From assembly GCA_016841245.1 (NCBI GenBank), contig JAENZN010000014.1, forward strand, positions 1 through 64,000: DNA of 64,000 nt, in the 5' to 3' direction. The notes below the pieces were generated by a model that was not told the origin of the DNA, made no database searches, and worked only from the letters and a program-made list of their open reading frames with translations. Below are positions 35,239 through 43,338 of the stretch, piece after piece. This stretch comes from Syntrophomonas sp. GTDB taxonomy: Bacteria > Bacillota > Syntrophomonadia > Syntrophomonadales > Syntrophomonadaceae. The translations under genes were made by a program, and so were the position numbers. Within the stretch, counting starts at the first letter, position 1; each line of letters opens with the position of its first letter.

Positions 35239-36792
35239 CTAAATTTTCCTGGAAGGAATAATATCAGCTACATTTTTCCCGGCCGCAATAATTCCAGCTA
35301 TGCGTCCGAAGGTGATGCAGCGTCCATGACCTATGCCCGGGCATATGGTAGGATAATCATTAGCAAAGAAACCACCCGCTGTGGATCCTGCCACATAAAG
35401 GTTTTTTATCGGCTCATCATCTTCATCCAGCACTTCGCACTGAATGTTAGTACGCAGACCACCTGAAGCAGTCAGGATGGTAGCCAGGAGTTTACCTGCA
35501 TAAAAGGGGGGGGTTACTACAGGGGTAAGCAGCCCGGGCCTTTTCCCAAAGTCCTCGTCATCTTTTTGTTCAGCCAGTTCATTATACCGGGCTATCGTGG
35601 CCATAAAATTATCCACGGAAACCTTCATTTTTTTTGCTAACTCTTCCAGGGTGTTAGCGGTTACTACCTTCCCAGTCTTCACATGATCCTGCAGTAAAGC
35701 TTGTTCGGCTTCCATATTCCATTCCTGGCCCATCAAGCGCTCCGTTTGATCCCAGAACAATCCGCCGCCTATATCGCTGACAATGCTCTTTTGAACATCG
35801 GACAGACCATTGGCATCGTAGACGGTCCAGGCTATACCGCCGGGTTCCAGTAGTTTGCCGCAGCTTTTTGATTGGGTATTAACATCTTCATTTTTGAAGC
35901 GTTTACCCTTAGCATTAACGTGCAGAAAGAAGTAGCTCATGGCCCCGGCTTCCAGGTGAATAACTGCCGAATGCGGTTCCGCCTTCTGCATGGCTGCACC
36001 CACCCACATGGCTATTTTATGTCCTTCACCTACATTGGTCTCCTGGGGAAAATAAACCTGGGCATCAGCTTCCAGAGCAAAAGCATTGTATCTCTCCAGC
36101 ATTTCCATATCCGATGCATAGTCTCCAGTGGTAATTATGATACCCTTACTGGCATTGTACTGAGTATATTCCCCGGGCTTACCAGCAATAACCCCGGTAA
36201 CCGGACCATCGTCTTCTCTAATCAATCGTACCGCAGGCATATTGTACTGGATATCTATGCCGCTGTTTCTTATGTTTCTTTCCAGGATATTGCTTAAACC
36301 GTAATTCCAGGAATTATCTGGGTCACCTGGTGCATAAAACATATGTGTTACCGGATATTCGGTATAATCAGGCCCTTTGTAATAACCATCCCAGATACCT
36401 GCTTTCATTCCACCGGCTTCAGCAATATCTATCAGCCAGTCCATGCACGCTCCGCTCTTCCTGGCAAACTCCCAGAGCAACACCTCGTCGGCTTTACTCT
36501 GAGACCATCTTATCCAATCCCGGATAACCTGCCGGTAATCTACCTCGATACCCATCTGCTGCTGCACCTTGCTGCCAAAGGCAGCGTTATGATACCCGCG
36601 AGCAGAGAAGGTCCAGTTTTTTTCAATAATTATGGGACTGGCCCCTGCTTCCCGGGCAGACAGGGCAGCCACCATTCCGGCCAGTCCGGCTCCAATCACC
36701 ACTATGTCGGTATCCAGTGTTTTCTTAATGTCGATAGACGGGATTGGTATAGGCCGCTTTTCCCAACTCCATTTACAATTTGGAGTGTTCAT
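35239..36792 (-). CDS. Cytosolic flavocytochrome-type FAD reductase (FAD_binding_2)
   Basis: 517 residues from the ATG at 36792 (GGGGG upstream). The FAD motif GAGLAGMVAALSAREAG is near residue 34. The C-terminal GLYVAGSTAGGFFANDYPT and GIGHGRCITFGRLAG-like segments belong to the fumarate reductase / urocanate reductase group. It is a clear paralogue of the enzyme at 38437-40155: the KWSWE start and the MWDGYYKGPDYTEYPVTH block are shared. Unlike that copy it has no Tat signal and no haem or FMN-attachment domain, so it should act in the cytosol. The usual H-T-x-G-G substrate motif is replaced by SGGLRTN. Substrate unknown. Confidence 0.88.
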   Translation of the reverse strand: MNTPNCKWSWEKRPIPIPSIDIKKTLDTDIVVIGAGLAGMVAALSAREAGASPIIIEKNWTFSARGYHNAAFGSKVQQQMGIEVDYRQVIRDWIRWSQSKADEVLLWEFARKSGACMDWLIDIAEAGGMKAGIWDGYYKGPDYTEYPVTHMFYAPGDPDNSWNYGLSNILERNIRNSGIDIQYNMPAVRLIREDDGPVTGVIAGKPGEYTQYNASKGIIITTGDYASDMEMLERYNAFALEADAQVYFPQETNVGEGHKIAMWVGAAMQKAEPHSAVIHLEAGAMSYFFLHVNAKGKRFKNEDVNTQSKSCGKLLEPGGIAWTVYDANGLSDVQKSIVSDIGGGLFWDQTERLMGQEWNMEAEQALLQDHVKTGKVVTANTLEELAKKMKVSVDNFMATIARYNELAEQKDDEDFGKRPGLLTPVVTPPFYAGKLLATILTASGGLRTNIQCEVLDEDDEPIKNLYVAGSTAGGFFANDYPTICPGIGHGRCITFGRIAGIIAAGKNVADIIPSRKI

Positions 36793-36973
36793 AAAATCAT
36801 CCCCCATTGATAAAGCTCTGGTAATAATTTCCCCTATTAATAATACTAGAAATAATGACTTTCTTAAAACCCTGATCTACAAAATGTCTTTCTATTTTTA
36901 ACTGCAACTCTAAGTTAGCTAGTCCGAAAAAAGCTTGAGCTGTGGAATCTTTGTTTTGTTGTCAGAACATGAT

Positions 36974-38173
36974 CTACTCCAAGAAATGGCATAGGTTAAG
37001 AGTATCCCAGGCTCTAATGGCCGTATATAGATGAAGACGGGTTTCAAACAAAGAAAAATCCACATTGAGAAGTTTTTGCACTTTGAACATCCTGTAATAA
37101 ACAGTATTAACATGCACATACATCTGGTTAGCAGTTGTTGTCCAACTGCACGAATTATCCAGTAAAATTCTAAGAGTGTCCACTAAATCAGTCCCGTATT
37201 TTTCATCGTGTTCTATCAACTGACCCAGTACTTGCAGGCAGTAATTTTTAACCGTTTCACAATCATGGGAAAATATTATGGAAAATACGCCCAATTGAGA
37301 AAAATATTGAATAAACTGCTTCTGACCCGTAAGGCGGGGTAGGGCTATGGCGATACAAGCTTCCTGATAACTCTTCAGTAAACCCGATGGCTTGCATATT
37401 CGTCCTGAGCCCTGAGAATAAGTTAGGCTAAATTTGTTCTCGATAGCCTGTTTAGTTGCAGTCACCGTTGCCCTGCCCGGCCAGTCAGGATCCATATCCA
37501 TAGGACCGCCTTTCGGATTCGCCCGTAAAATGTTGACCAGACGGCCGGGGGCTATAATGGAACTGATATTTTCTGAACCATCTTTGTTCATAGTTGCATT
37601 GATATAAGAACGAAGTGTAGCCCAGTCCAGATTGGGAGGACTTTCTTCGATATCCAAGACCGACACAAAATAATAATTATTAATGTCCATCTTCTGTTCA
37701 TACATTTTTAGCTTATCCGGAATGCTTACATCGGCCGATAAGAAGAAGTTATCATAAAGGCTCTGCCCAAAATCTTCCTTATTTTTAATCATCTCATTAT
37801 ACATAAAAAAGTGATATTTTAAAGCCAGATTACTTTCTTTTAGAATCGCCAGCACTGAAGCTGTGTTCTCTTGGGATATATTTTCTATTATTACATAACC
37901 GCTGCAGGTAGAGTTGTGTAGGATTTGATAATAAAGACCATGATCATTTAATAGGGAATTGGCATGGGTAGTAAACTCATCTGGAATATCTAAAAACAAA
38001 TCGTTGGCTTTATATACCGTATCTGATTTATCTGGGTAGATTATTCTGCCGGATGCATCAGTTATAGTTACGGCTTTGCCAATTTTTTTCTCCAGGTAGG
38101 CACCTACAAAAGGCAGACCAGCATCCAGCATACCTTCCAGTAAATAATGAGAGATTTTAAAGTCCATTGACAT
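36974..38173 (-). CDS. PucR/CdaR-type transcriptional regulator
   Basis: 399 residues from an ATG at 38173 (GTG at 38188 is an alternative). The C-terminal 60 residues are the PucR helix-turn-helix: LVDTLRILLDNSCSWTTTAN, then VHVNTVYYRMFKVQKLL. The first 300 residues lack a named sensor motif but resemble the GAF-like or GGDEF-like middle parts of CdaR proteins. Members respond to organic acids or purines. Placed between the two flavoenzyme genes on the same strand, it probably controls them. Confidence 0.88.
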   Translation of the reverse strand: MSMDFKISHYLLEGMLDAGLPFVGAYLEKKIGKAVTITDASGRIIYPDKSDTVYKANDLFLDIPDEFTTHANSLLNDHGLYYQILHNSTCSGYVIIENISQENTASVLAILKESNLALKYHFFMYNEMIKNKEDFGQSLYDNFFLSADVSIPDKLKMYEQKMDINNYYFVSVLDIEESPPNLDWATLRSYINATMNKDGSENISSIIAPGRLVNILRANPKGGPMDMDPDWPGRATVTATKQAIENKFSLTYSQGSGRICKPSGLLKSYQEACIAIALPRLTGQKQFIQYFSQLGVFSIIFSHDCETVKNYCLQVLGQLIEHDEKYGTDLVDTLRILLDNSCSWTTTANQMYVHVNTVYYRMFKVQKLLNVDFSLFETRLHLYTAIRAWDTLNLCHFLE

Positions 38174-38436
38174 AAAATACACCACCAATATTTTTAAACC
38201 AATGATCGATTCAGTGTTTACGGCTTTTCATAGTATGGCTAGTAAAAGAAGTTGTGATGCTCACGGGTAGGTATTTAATTCTTTATGATAATATTCTAGC
38301 TTAAGTTTATTATTGTCTTAAGAAATAATAAACTATCATATTTCCGGGTATAAGTAATAGGGAGAATCGGATATATCGATGCTCCCTATATACTTATATT
38401 TTGACTCTACACAACTTTGATTTTGACCGGTAAGGA

Positions 38437-40155
38437 TTATACTTCTATTGATGGAACAATATCAACTGACTTGCCAGCCGCAATAATTCCAGCCAAACGA
38501 CCGAAAGTAATACAGCGACCATGTCCTATACCAGGGCAAATAGTAGGATAGTCGTTGGCAAAGAAGTCCCCGGCAGCCGACCCGGCTACATAAAGGCCTT
38601 CGATAGGCTGGTCATCTTCATCCAGTACATTCAAGTTAGTATTGGTACGCAGTCCGCCTACCATGGTCAGTACGGTGCTCAGGAGTTTTCCAGCGTAGAA
38701 AGGTGCCTTTACGATTGGAGTCAGCAGCTCAGCCCGTTTACCATAATCCACATCATTTTTATCTGCCACTATTTCATTATAACGCTTAACTGTAGCTACA
38801 AAGTTATCAACCGGTACTTCCATCTTTTCTGCCAGTTCTTCCAGGGTATTGGCAGTGACCACTTTGCCGTTGCTCAAATGCAGATCCAACACCTGCTGTT
38901 CAGCTGCCAGGTCGAATTTGGTCCCTATACGCTGGAAGGTCTGACCATAGAATAATCCGCCGCCGATGCCGGCATCAATCTGCTGTTTAACCTCGGATAA
39001 ACCATCGGCATCATATACCGTCCAGGCTATACCTTCCGGTTCATATTCCTTGGTACAGCTCTTGGACTGGGTGTTCACATCTTCATTTTTGAAGCGATTC
39101 CCTAGAGCATTAACATGCAGGAAAGCATAGCTTTGCGCGCCAGATTCCAGGTGGATAACTGCTGCATGGGGTTCCACCTTCTGCATGGCTCCGCCAGCCC
39201 ACATGGCCATTTTATGAGCATCACCGGTATTACATTTGTTGGGGAAATAAATCTGGGAATCAGCCTGAAGAGCAAAAGGATCGTATCTTTCTACCATCTC
39301 TTTGTCAGAGGCATAGTCACCGGTAGCTATTATTACGCCTTTGCTGGCATTATACTGGGTATAGTTGCCTGCTTCTCCTGCAATTATGCCGGTAACCGGT
39401 CCATCTCCATCCCTAACCAGCTGTACAGCCGGAGTTTTATAATGAATCTCAATTCCGTTTTCCTTGATGATCTGTTCCAGAATAGGAAGCAGAACTGCGT
39501 TGCCAGCCCCTTCAATGTTACCATTCTGGTACATAAAGTCGGTGCCGTCCTGATAGAAGAAATGAGTAACAGGATATTCGGTATAATCAGGTCCTTTAAA
39601 ATATCCGTCCCACATGGCAATTTTCAATCCCCGGGGTTCAACCTGGTCTCTTACCCAGTCGAAACAGGCGCCGCTCTTTTCTGCAAAGAGCCAGAGTAAA
39701 TCTTCCTTACATCTGCCTTGAGCCCAGTAAATCCAACGCCTTATGACCTCGCGGTACTTTACCTCTATGCCCATTTCATGCTGCAGCTTGGTTCCGAAAG
39801 CGGTGATATGACCTCCGCGAGCTGCCGTAGTATCATTTTTGTCGATAAGAATAGTCTTGGCCCCTGCTTCGTGAGCTGATAAAACTGCAACTGTGCCAGC
39901 CAGTCCGGCACCAATTACTAAAACTTCGGTATCAACGGTTTTCTTGATTTCAGAGGCAGGTATCGGGTCAGGCTTAGTATCCCAACTCCATTTACTGTCA
40001 GTTGATGTGCCGGCCTGTCCTTCAGAAGGGGTTTCCTCATTCGGGCTGCATCCTGCCAGCATGCCTGCTGAAGCTAAGCCCACAGCCCCAATAGCTGTGC
40101 CCTGGATGAATTTTCTTCTGGAGATGCCTTTGCTACCATTTTCTTCTAAACTCAT
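38437..40155 (-). CDS. Exported flavocytochrome-type FAD reductase with Tat signal and lipobox
   Basis: 572 residues from the ATG at 40155 (AGAGGAGACGG upstream; 16 more codons are open). The N terminus carries the Tat motif SRRKFIQ and then LAGC, a lipobox, so the protein should be moved folded across the membrane and perhaps lipid-anchored. The FAD motif GAGLAGTVAVLSAHEAG is near 82. The remainder parallels fumarate and urocanate reductases. No haem motif is in the chain, so electrons must come from another protein: the divergent pentahaem cytochrome is the obvious donor, as for methacrylate reductases. The substrate is likely an unsaturated acid, but this is inferred. Confidence 0.9.
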   Translation of the reverse strand: MSLEENGSKGISRRKFIQGTAIGAVGLASAGMLAGCSPNEETPSEGQAGTSTDSKWSWDTKPDPIPASEIKKTVDTEVLVIGAGLAGTVAVLSAHEAGAKTILIDKNDTTAARGGHITAFGTKLQHEMGIEVKYREVIRRWIYWAQGRCKEDLLWLFAEKSGACFDWVRDQVEPRGLKIAMWDGYFKGPDYTEYPVTHFFYQDGTDFMYQNGNIEGAGNAVLLPILEQIIKENGIEIHYKTPAVQLVRDGDGPVTGIIAGEAGNYTQYNASKGVIIATGDYASDKEMVERYDPFALQADSQIYFPNKCNTGDAHKMAMWAGGAMQKVEPHAAVIHLESGAQSYAFLHVNALGNRFKNEDVNTQSKSCTKEYEPEGIAWTVYDADGLSEVKQQIDAGIGGGLFYGQTFQRIGTKFDLAAEQQVLDLHLSNGKVVTANTLEELAEKMEVPVDNFVATVKRYNEIVADKNDVDYGKRAELLTPIVKAPFYAGKLLSTVLTMVGGLRTNTNLNVLDEDDQPIEGLYVAGSAAGDFFANDYPTICPGIGHGRCITFGRLAGIIAAGKSVDIVPSIEV

Positions 40156-40618
40156 AGATCCGTCTCCTCTCTTATTGGTAATTTGTAAAAAAAACGCGAA
40201 CAATGTAAAAAAAGTATTGAGTTTAGCTTAATGGTACCATGCGGAATTAAGATATTCGATTGGGGGGCGATACTAAAATGTGGTCAAAAACTTGGGGTGT
40301 GCTCTAAAAGAAATTAGCTGGTGGATAGATTATAATTGAGGTGCAACTTATGAGGAACAAAAAGTAGGTTGTTTCTTCCAACATGCTGGGGTTCATTATA
40401 AACGGGAATCGTTGTTTTGTATAGTGGGGGAAGTGTAGTTTTGTGTAAAGAATGCAGCATAAAGCAGCAGATCCAGGTTAAACGCCATATTCTGAATCAG
40501 ACGGGGAAAACGGAGTGATCCTTACAGATCAAGCCCTTCTGGCTTAAGCGAAGAACTTGACCATTTAATTGTCGGCTGCCTCAAATGCCAGAACAATTTA
40601 AACAGGGAGGACTCATAA
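40156..40618. other. Divergent control region, no gene
   Basis: 463 bases between the exported flavoenzyme and the cytochrome gene. It must hold both promoters. I saw no strong operator-like inverted repeat. Confidence 0.5.
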
Positions 40619-41164
40619 ATGGAAAATAAAGCGGAAAAAGTCAAAATAGGATGGAAAGCTCTATTTAGTAAAAAAGTAATACTGGCAGCATTGGGATTAA
40701 CTGTTATTATTGGAGGGGGAGCAGGGGCTTATCTTGTCAAGGCCAGTGAAAATCCAGCTTTCTGTGCTGCCTGTCATATTATGCAGTCCTATTACGATTC
40801 CTATCATGACAGTGATCTATTAGCCAATAAGCACGCTGAAGCGGATCTGGTATGCCACGACTGTCATGAAAGTTCAATCGCAATACAAGCTGAGGAAGGC
40901 TTTAAATTTATTACCGGAAATTACCAGGTTCCCCTGGAAAAACGAGAGTTTTCCCGGGAATTTTGTTTAGAATGCCATGATGATTTTGATACCATGGTCA
41001 AGGCCGCTACTAATTTTGAAGAATCCAACCCTCATGATTCACACAATGGGGAAATGGAATGCACTGTCTGCCATAACATGCACCAGGAGTCAGAAGTATT
41101 ATGCTCCGAGTGTCATATCTTCAATTGGATTGACCAGCTGGATGAAAGCTGGGTTAAATCATAG
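40619..41164 (+). CDS. Membrane-anchored pentahaem c-type cytochrome (NapC/NrfH-like)
   Basis: 181 residues. One membrane helix (about 20-40) anchors an outer domain with five CxxCH haem sites at about residues 49, 79, 116, 148 and 162. The size and anchor match NrfH/NapC-type quinol-oxidising cytochromes, which usually carry four haems. It should take electrons from the quinone pool or another donor and pass them to an exported partner, most simply the Tat flavoenzyme encoded divergently. The haem-ligation genes resB and ccsA follow. AGGGAGGA ribosome site. Confidence 0.93.
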   Translation: MENKAEKVKIGWKALFSKKVILAALGLTVIIGGGAGAYLVKASENPAFCAACHIMQSYYDSYHDSDLLANKHAEADLVCHDCHESSIAIQAEEGFKFITGNYQVPLEKREFSREFCLECHDDFDTMVKAATNFEESNPHDSHNGEMECTVCHNMHQESEVLCSECHIFNWIDQLDESWVKS

Positions 41165-41322
41165 CAATGCAGTTTCATATAAATGCAGGATAGGAAGCCA
41201 ATTGGATGCCTGTACAATTAAATGCCCTTGAATTTGTTCATTCATCTAAAGGCAAAAGCCAGAGATAATTGTACAATATAGTCAACCGGTAATCTGAACA
41301 ATCTGATAGCTAAGAGAAGTCG

Positions 41323-41387
41323 AGGACGGTTCTGCTGTTAAATGATGTCTAAATAACTATTGATTAGGAAAACAGTAGAACTGTTTT
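41323..41387 (+). repeat. Decayed GGGGAC-family hairpin before resB
   Basis: AGGACGGTTCTGCTGTT (41323-41339) and AACAGTAGAACTGTTTT (41371-41387) pair over all 17 positions if four G-U pairs are allowed on the plus-strand RNA. It lies between the cytochrome and resB and could act as a partial terminator. Confidence 0.6.
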
Positions 41388-41416
41388 CTTGTTTATGGGG
41401 CCGGAGGAGTCGCTAT

Positions 41417-42421
41417 ATGGGTCACGTTTTTAATAATATGTTCAAAATATCATCTTCCATGAAAACCGGAGTAGCTTTACTGGCACTGCTGGCTGTATTT
41501 TCAGCAGTAGGAAGCAGTATACTGCCGGATAGGTTTTACCATCTGCTGTTGTTTAATGCCTTATTAATTATGCTGTTTATAAACCTGGGCCTATGTACCT
41601 TTAACCGCTGTCTCAAGCTCCGGAAGCTGCTGGCAAAGCAGACCGATATTATAAAGCAATTAAGGCAGTGGGGCCTCTTGATTCTGCATAGCGGATTGAT
41701 ATTTATCCTGATCGGGGGAATGATTAATGGCTGGGCCGGGCACAGTGGTACGGTTAAGCTGGCAGAAGGGGAACGAGCACTTATTACCCGGGATAAAGAG
41801 GGGGAAAAAGTAACTCTGTTCCTGGAAGCATTTGAAATCGAATTATATGAAAATAATATGCCATCCCAATATTTGTCTAGAGTAAGCCTGTATAAAGGCG
41901 ACCGCCTGGAACAACAGGCTACTATCAGTGTTAATCATCCCCTGCAGTATGAAGGGATAAAAATTTACCAGCAGAGTTATGGCAGCATGGTAGATGTGAC
42001 TATAGAAGGGCAGGGGCAGGTTGATACCTTTACCGCTCAGGAAGGACAGCTGCTGGATATTCCGGGGAGCAGCTGGCAGGTAAAGGTCTTCAAGTATATA
42101 CCGGATTTTGATCCTGCCTACGGTATGGAAAGTAAATCTATACAGCCTAATAATCCCAGGATAATATATTCTGTTTATCAGGATAAAGTGCTCATGGGCG
42201 TAGGCGCTGCCCCCTTTGGCGAAAGGATTGAAATAGACTCAGCTGCCTATGTTGAGTTTAATGGCCTCAAGTCGTACTCGGTTTTGAAAGTGAAAGAAGA
42301 TCCAGGACTGCCTTATGCAGGAGCTGGAGGAATATTATTTATGCTGGGGGCAGCCTTAGCCGAAATCAATATCTTTGCCAAACCAAGAAAGAGTACTGAC
42401 AGTAAAATGGCGGAGGAATAA
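41417..42421 (+). CDS. resB: System II cytochrome c biogenesis protein ResB/CcsB
   Basis: 334 residues from the ATG at 41417, with CCGGAGGAG before it; a TTG at 41360 would add 19 codons. About three membrane helices near the N terminus (about 17-40, 45-65, 95-115), a large outside domain and a final helix (about 305-325). ResB/CcsB and CcsA together move haem across the membrane and attach it to CxxCH motifs. It is just ahead of ccsA and after a pentahaem cytochrome, so it probably serves that protein. Shorter than typical ResB. Confidence 0.88.
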   Translation: MGHVFNNMFKISSSMKTGVALLALLAVFSAVGSSILPDRFYHLLLFNALLIMLFINLGLCTFNRCLKLRKLLAKQTDIIKQLRQWGLLILHSGLIFILIGGMINGWAGHSGTVKLAEGERALITRDKEGEKVTLFLEAFEIELYENNMPSQYLSRVSLYKGDRLEQQATISVNHPLQYEGIKIYQQSYGSMVDVTIEGQGQVDTFTAQEGQLLDIPGSSWQVKVFKYIPDFDPAYGMESKSIQPNNPRIIYSVYQDKVLMGVGAAPFGERIEIDSAAYVEFNGLKSYSVLKVKEDPGLPYAGAGGILFMLGAALAEINIFAKPRKSTDSKMAEE

Positions 42422-42423
42422 AT

Positions 42424-43209
42424 ATGGCGGTATTAATTAAAATCAGTATTGGACTGGCCATGTTCGTATATTTAATAAGCGGTATTTTATATGCAGTGGG
42501 GCTAAAGACCAGGCACAATCAGCTATTCCAGGCAGCCAAGCTGGCAGCTATAACAGGTGTCCTGGCTAATCTCACCGCACTGGTGGCGCGAACCATAATA
42601 AGCGGCCGGCTGCCTTTAACTGACGGTTATGAGTTTTTGATTAGCTTCACTTTCATAAGTGTGCTCTTGTATTTGCTGTATGAAAAGATGAGTCAGAGTA
42701 AAACCAGTGGGGCAGTATTGATGTTTATTGCTGCCTTATTGCTGGCATCGGTGTTTATTTTAATGCCTCATCAGCATGGAGCTTACAGTCCGTTGATGCC
42801 GGCATTGAAAAGCCCGTGGCTTACCAGTCATGTATTAACAGCAGTAATTGCCTACAGCGCTTTCACGCTGGGTGCAGCCCTGGCAGCAGTGCAGCTGGTA
42901 AAAAAGGAAAACAATGAGGATATCAATGTTTATCGAGCAGCGGGTGGGGGCTTCGTAATGCTCTCAATCTCTATAGTTCTAGGCGGCATATGGGCTGAAC
43001 AGGCCTGGGGAACCTATTGGAGTTGGGACCCCAAAGAAACCTGGGCTCTGGTAACGTGGATAATTTATGCTATCTACCTGCATGTTTATCGCAGCAAAGG
43101 GTGGAAAGGCAGCAATGCCAACCTTATGGTAGTGGCTGGCTTCATCCTGGTACTATTTACTTTCTTTGGAGTCAACTATCTATTGTCTGGACTGCACAGC
43201 TATGGCTAG
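42424..43209 (+). CDS. ccsA: System II cytochrome c biogenesis protein CcsA/ResC
   Basis: 261 residues with about eight membrane helices. The haem-handling tryptophan-rich motif is WGTYWSWDPKETWALVTW (near 197-214), flanked by conserved histidines (HQHG, SHVLTA, GLHSYG). It partners ResB, whose stop is 2 bases upstream. A strong repeat hairpin follows 52 bases after the stop and separates it from the convergent kinase gene. Confidence 0.95.
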   Translation: MAVLIKISIGLAMFVYLISGILYAVGLKTRHNQLFQAAKLAAITGVLANLTALVARTIISGRLPLTDGYEFLISFTFISVLLYLLYEKMSQSKTSGAVLMFIAALLLASVFILMPHQHGAYSPLMPALKSPWLTSHVLTAVIAYSAFTLGAALAAVQLVKKENNEDINVYRAAGGGFVMLSISIVLGGIWAEQAWGTYWSWDPKETWALVTWIIYAIYLHVYRSKGWKGSNANLMVVAGFILVLFTFFGVNYLLSGLHSYG

Positions 43210-43261
43210 AAATCAGGGTGTTATCCTTTCAGCCGCAGCCGATCGAGACTAAAAGTGTGGC

Positions 43262-43338
43262 GTGTCGCGGGGACGGTTCTTTTGACACGCCGCAAAGATC
43301 AGATAGATAGCGTGTCAAAAGAACCGTCCCCGCGACAC
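43262..43338. repeat. GGGGAC-family inverted repeat, 29-bp perfect arms
   Basis: Arms 43262-43290 and 43310-43338 are perfect complements with a 19-base loop. Each arm reads GTGTCGCGGGGACGGTTCTT then TTGACACGC. The right arm is the last 24 coding bases of the convergent kinase gene. Probably also a two-way terminator. Confidence 0.92.
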
